Assembly: GCF_010731815.2 (NCBI RefSeq)
Contig: NZ_AP022593.1
Coordinates: 186,001 to 250,000 of the forward strand
Direction: 5' to 3'
Length of the DNA stretch: 64,000 nt
From: Mycolicibacterium arabiense
GTDB lineage: Bacteria > Actinomycetota > Actinomycetes > Mycobacteriales > Mycobacteriaceae
The notes under the pieces are model-generated. The model did no database searches, was not told the DNA's origin, and was given only the letters and a program-made list of their open reading frames with translations. Shown here piece by piece: positions 12,872 to 21,592 of this stretch (the first letter of the stretch is position 1; each line of letters opens with the position of its first letter). Both the position numbers and the translations under genes were made by a program.

Positions 12872-13773
12872 ACGACTCTCTTCGCGCAAGCGGCTCATCG
12901 GCGAACGAAACACCTGCGAACCTGTTGCGCGTCGCCGTCCCCAACAAGGGCGCGCTGAGCGAGTCCGCCGCCGAGATCCTGTCCGAGGCCGGCTACCGCC
13001 GCCGCCGGGACGCCAAGGACCTGACCGTCATCGACCGCGTCAACAACGTCGAGTTCTTCTTCCTGCGTCCCAAGGACATCGCGATCTACGTCGGGTCGGG
13101 CCAGCTGGACCTCGGCATCACCGGCCGCGATCTGGCCGCCGACTCCGGGGCAACGGTCTCCGAGCGGCTCGCGCTGGGCTTCGGGAACTCCACCTTCCGC
13201 TACGCGGGCCCGATCGGCCGGGACTGGACCGTCGAGGACCTCGCGGGCACGCGCATCGCGACGTCGTTCCCGAACCTCGTCCAAAAGGACCTGTCGGACA
13301 GGGGGATCGACGCCACGGTCATCCGGCTCGACGGAGCGGTGGAGATCTCGGTCCAGCTCGGCGTGGCCGACGTGATCGCCGACGTCGTCGGCTCCGGCCG
13401 CACGCTGGGCCTGCACGACCTGGTCGCGTTCGGCGACTCGCTGTGCGATTCCGAGGCCGTGCTGATCGAGAGTTCCGACCCCGACCCGGGCACCGCCGCG
13501 GCGCGCGCACAACTCACCGCGCGCGTGCAGGGCGTGGTGTTCGGCCAGCAGTACCTGATGCTCGACTACGACTGCCCGCGTACCGTTCTGGAGCGCGCCA
13601 CCGCCGTGACACCCGGTCTCGAATCGCCCACGATCGCACCGCTGGCCGATCCCGACTGGGCTGCGGTCCGGGCGTTGGTGCCGCGCCGCGACGTCAACGC
13701 GATCATGGACGAACTCGCGGCCATCGGCGCCAAGGCCATCCTCGCCTCCGACATCCGGTTCTGTCGCTTTTGA
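12868..13773 (+). CDS. hisG: ATP phosphoribosyltransferase HisG (long form)
   Basis: The first and feedback-controlled enzyme of histidine synthesis. It has the PRPP-binding and substrate segments of long-form HisG ([47 protein letters not shown]) and the C-terminal ACT-like regulatory domain ending [11 protein letters not shown]. The GTG at 12868 overlaps the hisE stop and gives 301 residues. The family core begins at LRVAVP, so the first 18 or so residues are an extension; an internal TTG just before LRVAVP would give the usual 284. Coupled with hisE in an operon. Confidence 0.95.
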   Translation: MNDSLRASGSSANETPANLLRVAVPNKGALSESAAEILSEAGYRRRRDAKDLTVIDRVNNVEFFFLRPKDIAIYVGSGQLDLGITGRDLAADSGATVSERLALGFGNSTFRYAGPIGRDWTVEDLAGTRIATSFPNLVQKDLSDRGIDATVIRLDGAVEISVQLGVADVIADVVGSGRTLGLHDLVAFGDSLCDSEAVLIESSDPDPGTAAARAQLTARVQGVVFGQQYLMLDYDCPRTVLERATAVTPGLESPTIAPLADPDWAAVRALVPRRDVNAIMDELAAIGAKAILASDIRFCRF

Positions 13774-13778
13774 CGTGT

Positions 13779-13784
13779 TAGCGT
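13779..13784 (+). promoter_or_regulatory. -10 hexamer TAGCGT, leaderless promoter of the DUF4126 gene
   Basis: TAGCGT ends 7 nt before the ATG at 13792, inside the 18-nt gap after hisG. The next gene can therefore be transcribed independently of the his genes. Confidence 0.55.
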
Positions 13785-13791
13785 CCTGCTC

Positions 13792-14274
13792 ATGACGCAC
13801 GCGCTCGTCCTGCTTCTCGCTGTTCTGATTGGTGTCGTCGCGGGGCTTCGGGCGCTGACGCCTCCCGCCGCGGTTGCGTGGGGGGCCATGCTGGGCTGGC
13901 TCCCCGTCGAGGGCACCTGGGCCGAATGGATGGCTCACCCCATCACGGTCACGGTGCTCACGATCCTGCTAGTCGTCGAGTTGATCACCGACCAACTGCC
14001 GAAGACGCCACCCCGAACGGTTCCGCCGCAGTTCATCGCCCGGTTGCTCACCGGCGCCTTCGCGGGCGCCGTCATCGGCGCCGGGTTCCACCACACGTTC
14101 AGTGCGCTGGGCGCAGGCATGGTCGGCGCGGTGCTGGGCACACTGGGCGGATTCCACGCCCGCCGTGCGCTGGTGGCCAAGAACGGCGGACGCGACCTGC
14201 CCATCGCAGCCACCGAGGACGTCATCGCCGTGGTCGGTGGTTTCGCCGTGGCCGCCCTCGTCGCGACGCTGTGA
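13792..14274 (+). CDS. DUF4126 integral membrane protein (Rv2120c-like)
   Basis: A 160-residue membrane protein with about five hydrophobic segments (residues near 5-22, 45-65, 80-100, 105-125 and 143-160). The N-terminal RALTPPAAVAWGA motif and the VELITDQLPKTPPRTVPP loop match the DUF4126 family. Function is unknown. Its stop overlaps the start of the downstream reductase (TGATG), so the two are coupled. The same length and position occur in M. tuberculosis next to hisG. Confidence 0.85.
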   Translation: MTHALVLLLAVLIGVVAGLRALTPPAAVAWGAMLGWLPVEGTWAEWMAHPITVTVLTILLVVELITDQLPKTPPRTVPPQFIARLLTGAFAGAVIGAGFHHTFSALGAGMVGAVLGTLGGFHARRALVAKNGGRDLPIAATEDVIAVVGGFAVAALVATL

Positions 14275-15662
14275 TGGCCGACATGCCACGCGAATTCGAC
14301 GCGATCGTCATCGGCGCCGGGCAGGCGGGCCCGCCGCTCGCAGGCCGATTCACCGACGCCGGGCAGACGGTGGCGGTCATCGAGCGCAAGCTCGTCGGCG
14401 GAACCTGCGTCAACTACGGTTGCATACCGACCAAGACGCTGGTGGCGAGCGCGCACGCGGCCCACATCGCCAGGCGTGGCTCGGATTTCGGTGTCGGTAC
14501 CGGTGACGTCACGGTCGACATGGCGAAGGTGAAGGCACGCAAGGACCGGATCATGCTCGACGACCGCTCCGGCCTGGAGTCCTGGCTCGACGGGATGGAC
14601 GGGTGCACCCTGATCCGCGGCCACGCCCGCTTCGAGGGGCCGAACACCATCCGCGTCGGCGACGAGTTGCTCACCGCTCCCAAGATCTTCCTCAACGTCG
14701 GCGGGCGCGCCACCGTGCCACCGATCCCCGGGCTCGACGACGTCGACTACCTCACCAACGTCGGAATCCTCGACCTCGACGAGCTGCCAGAACACCTGGT
14801 GGTCATCGGCGGCAGTTACATCGCGCTCGAGTTCGCGCAGATGTACCGGCGTTTCGGCGCCCGGGTGACCGTCGTGGAGCGCGGGTCACGGCTGACGGCC
14901 CGCGAGGACGAAGACGTGTCCGCCGCGATCAAGGAGATCCTCGAGGCCGAGGGCATCGACGTCCACCTCGACGCGACCGAGATGCGAGTCGAGAAGCACG
15001 ACAACGGATCCGGTGGCTTCGATCTCTACACCCGCGACGGGGCCGAGCCGGTGTCGGGAACGCACCTGCTGGTGGCGACCGGCCGCAAGCCGAATACCGA
15101 CGACCTCGGCCTCGACGCCGCCGGTGTGACCACCGACGCCCACGGCTACGTCGAGACCGATGACCAGTTGCGCACGAGCGTCGACGGCATCTGGGCGATG
15201 GGGGACTGCAACGGCAAGGGTGCCTTCACCCACACGTCCTACAACGACTTCGAGATCGTCGCGGCCAACCTGTTCGACGACGACCCGCGGCGGGTGAGCG
15301 ACCGGATCACTACCTACGCGCTCTACACCGATCCGCCACTCGGCCGGGCGGGCATGTCGGTCGACGAGGTACGCAAGACGGGGCGAAAGGCGTTGGTGGG
15401 CAAGCGTCCGATGACACGCGTCGGTCGTGCCGTGGAGAAGGGCGAGACTCAGGGCTTCATGAAGGTGGTCGTGGACGCGGAGACCGAGCAGATCCTCGGC
15501 GCCGCGATCCTCGGTGTGGGTGGCGACGAGGTGATCCAGGACATCCTCGACGTGATGACCGCCAAGCTGCCCTACACCGCGATCTCCCGCACCATGCACA
15601 TCCACCCGACGGTGGGCGAGCTGGTGCCGACGATGCTGCAGGATCTCAAGCCGCTGAAGTAG
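14274..15662 (+). CDS. FAD/NAD(P)-dependent disulfide oxidoreductase, RclA/mercuric reductase-like
   Basis: A 462-residue class I flavoprotein disulfide reductase. FAD-binding motif GAGQAGPPLAG is at about 14-24, the redox-active pair C45/C50 is in GGTCVNYGC, NAD(P)-binding VVIGGSYIALEFA comes next, and ATGRKPN and AMGDC motifs follow. The dimer-interface His-Glu pair is in HIHPTVGE (about 442-449). The extra N-terminal metal-binding domain and C-terminal Cys pair of true MerA are missing. RclA-type copper/hypochlorite reductase or a related quinone reductase is more likely. It is convergent with and overlaps the flavodoxin remnant by 17 nt. Confidence 0.85.
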   Translation: MADMPREFDAIVIGAGQAGPPLAGRFTDAGQTVAVIERKLVGGTCVNYGCIPTKTLVASAHAAHIARRGSDFGVGTGDVTVDMAKVKARKDRIMLDDRSGLESWLDGMDGCTLIRGHARFEGPNTIRVGDELLTAPKIFLNVGGRATVPPIPGLDDVDYLTNVGILDLDELPEHLVVIGGSYIALEFAQMYRRFGARVTVVERGSRLTAREDEDVSAAIKEILEAEGIDVHLDATEMRVEKHDNGSGGFDLYTRDGAEPVSGTHLLVATGRKPNTDDLGLDAAGVTTDAHGYVETDDQLRTSVDGIWAMGDCNGKGAFTHTSYNDFEIVAANLFDDDPRRVSDRITTYALYTDPPLGRAGMSVDEVRKTGRKALVGKRPMTRVGRAVEKGETQGFMKVVVDAETEQILGAAILGVGGDEVIQDILDVMTAKLPYTAISRTMHIHPTVGELVPTMLQDLKPLK

Positions 15663-16260
15663 CTTGGCCCGCAACGCGTCCGGCGATCAGCTGCCGCGTC
15701 ACGACGGCGACGCGGTGGCCGAGGTGCTCGCACGTGCGCAGGTCGGCGGGGTGCACCTGCTCGGGGTCGGCGTCCACGTCGGTCTGCGATCCGGCACCGA
15801 GCCAGAACCCCAACCGGTTGAGGTCGTGCTCGCTGCCTGCCGCACTGTTCCACCCAGGGCCCAGCCCGAGATTCACCCAGTGCATGTGGTGCTGTGCGGC
15901 GAAGACCGCCAGCGACACCAGCGCGGTGAGCTTGTCACCGCTCTTGGCACCGGAGTTGACGAAGCCCGCGGCCACCTTGTCGCGCCACGTGCCGAGCGCG
16001 CACCGTTGACCGGTCCGCTCCGCGAACGTCTGAAACCCCGCGGCCACGTTGCCCATGTAGGTGGCGCTCCCGAACACGATGGCGTCGGCGGCGTCGAGCA
16101 GCTCTCAGTCCGGGTCGGTGATGTCGGCGACGGCGATCGACGTCACCTCCGCTCCGCCCGACTTTGCGCCCGCTGCGACCGCCGCGGCGAGCGTGGCGGT
16201 GTGGCCGAATCCCGAGTAGTGGCATACCGCCACGCGCGGCAGCTCGACGTCGTTGGTCAT
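15646..16260 (-). pseudogene. Flavodoxin/NAD(P)H-dependent FMN reductase, interrupted by an in-frame TGA
   Basis: The reading frame starts at an ATG at 16260 behind AGGAGG, runs 51 codons through HYSGFGHTATLAAAVAAG and ADITDPD, and meets TGA at 16107-16105. It then continues in the same frame as ELLDAADAIVFGSATYMG to a normal stop at 15646. Together these make a complete WrbA-like flavodoxin fold of about 204 residues. Relatives usually have tryptophan at the stop position (DPDWELL), so one G-to-A change (TGG to TGA) explains the break. The second half has only a GTG at 16077 for reinitiation. It sits 9 nt after an SRPBCC gene on the same strand. Confidence 0.8.
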
Positions 16261-16269
16261 GAATCCTCC

Positions 16270-16767
16270 TCAGGGAAGCGGTGATACGCCTGCGATGTCC
16301 TGGTACCGGTCGGCCCAGTTGGGTAGCGGTCTGCCGTCGAGGTGTGCCTCGAGCCGGTCGAGGAAGGCCTGGGTGCCGGGGCGGAAACCGTTGGCGTTCG
16401 GGATGCCGAGGCCCCGGTGCGTGAAGGTCAGCAGGGTGCCGTCCCCGTCCGGTGTCAGCTCGTACCGCACGACGCCGGGTTCGACGATCACCTGATTCCA
16501 TTCGTGCTCGAACACGTGCGGCGGGTCCCAGACCAGGATCCGGCCCGTCATCCGCTTGACGTCCGGCGGCAGCGCCGGGCCGGATGCCACCGTTTCGATG
16601 GTGCCGCCGGCGCGGCCGTCGACCGCCGAGCGGCCCATCCAGCGGTCGCGGTGCACCGGTTCGGTCAGGGCGGCCCACACGGCTTCGGGAGGGTGTGCGA
16701 GCCGTCGCTCGAATACGAGGACGGCGCGGTCGCCGTCGACGGTGAGTCGTCCCTCGGGATCGGTCAT
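16270..16767 (-). CDS. SRPBCC (AHSA1/START-like) domain protein
   Basis: A 165-residue protein of the AHSA1/polyketide cyclase-like family with RRLAHPPEAVWAALTEP at the N-terminus and WEPPH-like and ELTPDGDGTLLTFTHRG strands. The fold binds hydrophobic ligands. Its ATG overlaps the stop of the upstream ArsR gene (ATGA). ArsR-SRPBCC pairs are common in actinobacteria, where the partner is thought to bind a small ligand or help detoxification, but no ligand is known here. The broken flavodoxin gene follows. Confidence 0.88.
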   Translation of the reverse strand: MTDPEGRLTVDGDRAVLVFERRLAHPPEAVWAALTEPVHRDRWMGRSAVDGRAGGTIETVASGPALPPDVKRMTGRILVWDPPHVFEHEWNQVIVEPGVVRYELTPDGDGTLLTFTHRGLGIPNANGFRPGTQAFLDRLEAHLDGRPLPNWADRYQDIAGVSPLP

Positions 16768-17081
16768 GGTTGGTCTCCGAACGTCGTATCGAGGTGGCGT
16801 TCCAAGGCATCGAGGTGATCGGCCCAGTACTGCCGGTGCCGGGAGATCCACTGGTCCATCTCCGTCAGGCCGTCCGCACGCAGGGCGTAGATCCGGCGCT
16901 GCGCGTCGGGCCGCACCTCCACCAGCCCGACCTCGCGGAGCACCCGCAGATGCCGTGACACGGTGGGCTGCGCCAGACCGGGCAGTACGTCGACCAGTTC
17001 GCCGGCCGTTCGTTCACCCGCCGTCAGCGCGTCGAGCAGTGCGCGCCTGCCCGGATCGGCGACCGCCTCGAATACGTCCAC
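16764..17081 (-). CDS. ArsR/SdpR-family winged-helix transcriptional regulator
   Basis: A 105-residue winged-helix repressor. The segment ADPGRRALLDALTAGERTAG and the recognition helix LAQPTVSRHLRVLREVGLV are typical of the SdpR branch of ArsR. There is no cysteine metal-binding motif, so metal sensing is unlikely. The gene heads a short minus-strand operon with the SRPBCC gene and the flavodoxin remnant. A palindrome just upstream of its GTG start may be its own operator. Confidence 0.9.
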   Translation of the reverse strand: MDVFEAVADPGRRALLDALTAGERTAGELVDVLPGLAQPTVSRHLRVLREVGLVEVRPDAQRRIYALRADGLTEMDQWISRHRQYWADHLDALERHLDTTFGDQP

Positions 17082-17103
17082 CCCCTGAATATCGCACGAG
17101 AGC

Positions 17104-17125
17104 TATATAGATGCAAGCGCATATA
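17104..17125 (-). promoter_or_regulatory. Palindrome upstream of arsR-like gene, possible operator
   Basis: ATGC (17111-17114) and GCAT (17119-17122) form an inverted repeat around AAGC, flanked by AT-rich TATATA and ATATA. This AT-rich island in GC-rich DNA lies 23 nt upstream of the regulator's GTG, where an autoregulatory ArsR site and a -10 element would be expected. Confidence 0.4.
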
Positions 17126-17126
17126 C

Positions 17127-17571
17127 CTAGCCCGTGGTGGCGCGGATCATCCGGATCTGGCCGATCTCTGCGGCGTTCTTCGCGAGTTCGACGTTGAGCC
17201 AGGCCGTCATGTGCGCCACCGTGCGACCGGCGTCAGCCGGCCACGGAAATGCCGACGGTCGAGCCAGATCCTCGTCGTCGAGTGCGGTGAGCGCGGTCCG
17301 CCATCGGGTGCACAGGTCGCGCAGAGCGGCGATCGCCGCCATGCCGGAGCCCGGCCACGTCACGTCGTGGCGGTCCGGAGGATCTCGCTGCTCCAATCGC
17401 GCCAGCGCCGTCGTCCAGTACCAGAGCATCTGCCACGTCAACCAGGCGACGGTGGTCGCTCGGCGGCCACCCGAAGTCGTCTTCGCTCAGCGCCGTGAGG
17501 TGTAGTTCGGTCAACGCCCACACCAGCTCGAACTGGTCGAGCAGGATCTCGCGCACCGAGACCGTGGGCAT
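17127..17571 (-). pseudogene. DinB-family protein, broken by deletion/frameshift
   Basis: The start, at an ATG at 17571 that overlaps the thioesterase stop, encodes VREILLDQFELVWALTELHL and DDFGW, the first helix of a DinB/YfiT-like four-helix bundle. Near 17445-17465 the frame is lost. The rest of the fold continues one frame over as TVAWLTWQMLWYWTTALARLE, with a C-terminal TVAHMTAWLNVELAKNAAEI ending at 17127. The usual segment of about 25 residues between these parts (with the CWTV motif) is missing, so a deletion that also shifted the frame is likely. The family includes mycothiol- or bacillithiol-dependent transferases. Confidence 0.68.
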
Positions 17572-18365
17572 CACCGACGCTGTACGAGCAGCGTCTGCGC
17601 CGACGTGCCGATGAAGCCGTGCCGGTCGAAGATCTCGGCGGTGGTCACGCCGATGCCGTCCGGGCCGATGGAACCGCGCGACCGCAGCGCGAAGTCGTTG
17701 CCGCGCGGCGAACGGTGCAGGTGCACCGTCGTGTCGGTGTTCATGAACACGAACTCGTCCGGGTCGATCGCGGCACCTACGCCATTCGCGGAGTCGACGA
17801 CCATCGCCAACCGCTGCAGATCGGTCAGGGGATCCTCGTCGACCAGGTGGCCCAGCGGGCTCATCCACACCACGGCGGCGTCCCCGTCGGCGGTGGCCTG
17901 CTTGCGCCAACTGACCGTCTCCAGATAACCGGGCGCTCCCAGCCAGGCGTGCGAGTTGGGCACCTCCTCGCCCTCGACCAGGGCGGGATAACGGTCGGTG
18001 GCCGCGTCGGCGGTGTCGCTGGGCGCCAGCAGCCACGCGCTCACGCGTCCCACGGCGCGTTCCGCGCCGTCGGGCCGGACGGCCAGCATCTCCGCCATCA
18101 CCAGCGAGATGCGCTTGCCGGGACGGTCCACCCAGGCCCGAACCTTCACGGGCGCAACCGGAATGGCTCCGAGGATGTCGAGGGTCAACCGACCCACCCG
18201 CAGACCCCCGCCGGTCCCGAGTTCCTCGATCGCCTTCGTCATCAACGCCAACGGTGGCGACCCGTGCTGGATCGTCGGGTCCCAGTTGCTCGCCGTACCC
18301 ATCGTCGACTCGAACACGTGGAAGTCACCGCCGTCGGGCAGTCGACGGTAGTGCGGATCGATCAC
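17571..18365 (-). CDS. Acyl-CoA thioesterase-like (double hotdog) protein
   Basis: A 264-residue protein related to TesB-like/acyl-CoA thioesterase double hotdog proteins of actinobacteria. The N-terminal part contains NWDPTIQHGSPPLALMTKAIEE, followed by LTLDILGAIPVAPV. The second hotdog contains DTTVHLHRSPRGNDFALRS and GVTTAEIFDRHGFIGTSAQTLL. The GTG at 18365 overlaps the stop of the upstream nuclease gene, which decides this start over one at 18458. Substrate is unknown. Its stop overlaps the start of the DinB remnant. Confidence 0.82.
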   Translation of the reverse strand: MIDPHYRRLPDGGDFHVFESTMGTASNWDPTIQHGSPPLALMTKAIEELGTGGGLRVGRLTLDILGAIPVAPVKVRAWVDRPGKRISLVMAEMLAVRPDGAERAVGRVSAWLLAPSDTADAATDRYPALVEGEEVPNSHAWLGAPGYLETVSWRKQATADGDAAVVWMSPLGHLVDEDPLTDLQRLAMVVDSANGVGAAIDPDEFVFMNTDTTVHLHRSPRGNDFALRSRGSIGPDGIGVTTAEIFDRHGFIGTSAQTLLVQRR

Positions 18366-19216
18366 GCGGCGGGCTCCGTCACCTGGGGCCAGCCGGGGTA
18401 GGGCGGCGGTGTGCCACCGAAGACGGGGCAGTGCTCGTGGTGAGCGCACCAGTCGCACATCCGCGACGGCATGGGCCTGAAGTCACCGGTCTGTCCGGCC
18501 GCCTGAATGGCGCGCCACATCGCCATCAGCGTCTTCTCGAACCTGATCAGTTCATCGAGATCGGGGCTGTAGTCCAGCACCTGGCCGTCGGCGAGGTAGA
18601 TGAGCCGCAGCCGGGCAGGCAACACGTCGCGGGAGCGCAGCAGCGCAACGGCATAGAACTTCATCTGGAACATCGCCTTGGCCTCGGCGAGCGCACGGGC
18701 CGCCGGGGGCGCCTTCCCGGTCTTGTAGTCCACCACCCGCATCTCGCCGGTCGGGGCGACGTCGATCCGGTCGACGAAGCCGCGCAGCAGCGTGCCGTCG
18801 GCGAGTTCGACCTCGACGCGCTGCTCGCAGCTCTGCGGGTCGAACCGCGTCGGATCCTCGAGCCGGTAGTACCCCGACAGCAGTTTCCCGGCCTGCTCGA
18901 GCATCTCGGCCCGCAGTTCCGGTGCGAACTCCGCCGCGAAGTCGGGACGTTCGACTGCCACCCGCTCCCACGCGGGCTCGATCAACGACATCGCGGTGGC
19001 GGGCCCACGGTCCGCGGCGGGCAGCGAGTACAGCTGCTCGAGTGCGGCGTGCACCAGCGTGCCGCGAACCTGGGCGGGCGACGACGGCTCGGGCAGGCGG
19101 TCGATCGCGCGGAACCGGTACAGCAGCGGGCACTGCTTGAAGTCGCTGGCCCGTGACGGCGACAGGGCAGGGCGACGCGGCGGCTCGGCGGCACGCCCCT
19201 GCAGCTGATCGGTCAC
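18362..19216 (-). CDS. RecB-family exonuclease, PD-(D/E)XK with Fe-S cysteines (Rv2119-like)
   Basis: A 284-residue Cas4/RecB-like nuclease. Motifs are GTLVH (52-56), RGFVDRIDV and VVDYKTGK (the D and E/D-x-K catalytic core), and a QMKFYA helix. Cysteines C29, C254, C257 and C263 flank the nuclease domain and should bind a [4Fe-4S] cluster, as in Cas4 and AddB. There are no CRISPR genes nearby, so a DNA repair role is more likely. A TAGGCT -10 box (19228-19223, minus) ends 6 nt before its GTG, so a leaderless mRNA is expected. Confidence 0.88.
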   Translation of the reverse strand: MTDQLQGRAAEPPRRPALSPSRASDFKQCPLLYRFRAIDRLPEPSSPAQVRGTLVHAALEQLYSLPAADRGPATAMSLIEPAWERVAVERPDFAAEFAPELRAEMLEQAGKLLSGYYRLEDPTRFDPQSCEQRVEVELADGTLLRGFVDRIDVAPTGEMRVVDYKTGKAPPAARALAEAKAMFQMKFYAVALLRSRDVLPARLRLIYLADGQVLDYSPDLDELIRFEKTLMAMWRAIQAAGQTGDFRPMPSRMCDWCAHHEHCPVFGGTPPPYPGWPQVTEPAA

Positions 19217-19284
19217 CAGACCAGCCTATGACCGGGGTCGGACAACCCCGGGCACCGGCTCCGGCGCGCCCGGTGGCAGGCTGA

Positions 19285-20118
<834 letters not shown>

Positions 20119-20128
20119 CAGGCAGCGC

Positions 20129-20425
20129 TCAGTCGTCGGTGCTGCGGCGCAGACCCCGTCGCGTGGACAGCAGTTCGATCTCGGGGCGCATCGCGACCAG
20201 ACGCTCGGCCTTGTCGAGCACGTCGACGACGTGGGCGCGGTCGGCCGCCACGACGGCCACGCCGATGCCCGCGCGACGGTGCAGATCGAGGTCGCCCGTC
20301 TCGGCGGCCGTGACCGAGAACCGCCGCCGGAGTTCGGCGATCACCGGCCGCACCACCGAACGCTTCTCCTTGAGGGAGTGCACGTCACCGAGCAGAACGT
20401 CGAATTCGAGCCAGCCGATCCACAC
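20129..20425 (-). CDS. DUF503 family protein (Rv2117-like)
   Basis: A 98-residue ferredoxin-like DUF503 protein beginning WIGWLEFDVLLGDVHSLKEK, the family signature, with a basic C-terminus RGLRRSTDD. Function is unknown. The GTG at 20425 gives the normal family length; a longer in-frame extension to 20617 overlaps the lipoprotein gene and is not family-like. It is the last gene of a three-gene operon with the LppK-like and MTB12-like genes. Confidence 0.85.
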   Translation of the reverse strand: MWIGWLEFDVLLGDVHSLKEKRSVVRPVIAELRRRFSVTAAETGDLDLHRRAGIGVAVVAADRAHVVDVLDKAERLVAMRPEIELLSTRRGLRRSTDD

Positions 20426-20430
20426 GTCGG

Positions 20431-20946
20431 TCAGCGCGGCGGAGTCGGCTGCCCGGCGGGGCGCAGCAGGGGAAGGAGTTGTTCGGCACTGCGCCGGGTG
20501 ATCTGCCACCCGCCGCGGAACGGGGTGAACTCCATCGGGTAGGTGAACGGTCGCAGAGCCGGGTCGGATCCGGTCAGCGTCAGGGTAGCGGTGACGTTGC
20601 CGGGCCGCGGCGCCCACGCCACGTCGGTCGCGGCGACCGTCAGCGGGGCGTAACCATTGGCGGCGAGCGCTTGGCCGAAGTTGACCAGGGCCGGTTCGTC
20701 GTCCACCGAGCCGTACTGCAGGAGGCCGGTCTTCTGCTCAGCGGGAACCGAAGGGTCGGCCAGTTGGTACAGGACGGCGGTCAGGGCGTCCGTGGCAGGC
20801 AGCGGGGCAGCCGCGGGGGCGGCGGTCGTGGCGGGTTGCATGCGCGGCGCAGAGGGTTCGGCGCGGTCGGCACCACACCCGGACAGCCCGAACGCCGCCA
20901 CCAATATGGTGACGGCGCTCGGGACTGCTACGAGGGTGCGGCGCAC
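20431..20946 (-). CDS. lppK: LppK-like lipoprotein with MTB12-type domain
   Basis: A 171-residue lipoprotein with a type II signal peptide ending in lipobox LSGC (C24), so it should be anchored in the membrane facing the periplasm. The domain after about residue 55 (LADPSVPAEQKTGLLQYGSV, then a strand-rich part ending GGWQITRRSAEQLL) resembles the domain of the neighbouring MTB12-like protein, so the two look like tandem paralogues. In M. tuberculosis lppK (Rv2116) is also next to mpa. Function is unknown. It starts 8 nt after the MTB12-like stop. Confidence 0.8.
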   Translation of the reverse strand: MRRTLVAVPSAVTILVAAFGLSGCGADRAEPSAPRMQPATTAAPAAAPLPATDALTAVLYQLADPSVPAEQKTGLLQYGSVDDEPALVNFGQALAANGYAPLTVAATDVAWAPRPGNVTATLTLTGSDPALRPFTYPMEFTPFRGGWQITRRSAEQLLPLLRPAGQPTPPR

Positions 20947-20954
20947 CGTGAGGG

Positions 20955-21446
20955 TCAGCCCACGGACGACAGAAGGGCCAGCGCCGACTGCTTGGAGAGC
21001 TGCCAGCCGGTGGGGCTGGGCCCGTTCACGAAGGTGACCGGCTGCGAGGCGGTGGCCCCGTTGGCGGCGGTGGCGGTGACGAACGCGGTGGCGACCGGGC
21101 CGTTCTGGTCCACGTTCGCGATCACGAAGTTCAACGGGAAGTAGCCCTTGGCTGCGGCATCGCGGTACTTGGTGTCGGCCAGCCGGGTCTCCACGCGGCC
21201 CAGGCCGCCCTCGATGTAGGACTCCTTGCTGGAGAACGAGCCGGGTCCGACGAGACCGTTGAGGGTCTGCACCAGGGGTGCCTGCAGGTCGGGGGCGGGA
21301 GCCTGCGGCATCGGCAGGTCCCAGACGACCGGCGTGATCGCGGGCGCGGCGGACGACGCGCTCGAAGCAATCGACGTCACACCACCCGCGGCTGCGGCAA
21401 CCACAACAGCTGCGGTCATGCCGGTAACGAGGGTTTTCAGGGTCAC
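20955..21446 (-). CDS. Secreted MTB12/CFP-2-family protein
   Basis: A 163-residue protein with an Ala-rich signal peptide of about 30 residues. The mature part has [20 protein letters not shown] and [11 protein letters not shown], matching the MTB12 antigen (CFP-2, Rv2376c) signature region GGIGGTEARIADHK. It ends with a [12 protein letters not shown] motif. The family is secreted and immunogenic but of unknown function. The GTG at 21446 follows AAAGGACC. It heads an operon with the LppK-like and DUF503 genes and is divergent from mpa across 146 nt. Confidence 0.83.
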   Translation of the reverse strand: MTLKTLVTGMTAAVVVAAAAGGVTSIASSASSAAPAITPVVWDLPMPQAPAPDLQAPLVQTLNGLVGPGSFSSKESYIEGGLGRVETRLADTKYRDAAAKGYFPLNFVIANVDQNGPVATAFVTATAANGATASQPVTFVNGPSPTGWQLSKQSALALLSSVG

Positions 21447-21592
21447 GACGGTCCTTTCATTCGGGCCAACTTCATCAGAGGTTATCAGCGTGCCTGGTGT
21501 GTCGAATTACTACACCGCACACGAAGACTGAATCGCCGGTAGCGTTGAAGTCGTTACTGCACCAAAGTTCGGGTGCGGGGAGGAGCGCAATC

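Noticed and set aside
16105..16107. TGA in the flavodoxin gene as a selenocysteine codon
   Set aside because: The family has tryptophan, not cysteine, here, and no selenocysteine machinery or bacterial SECIS stem-loop is evident just downstream.
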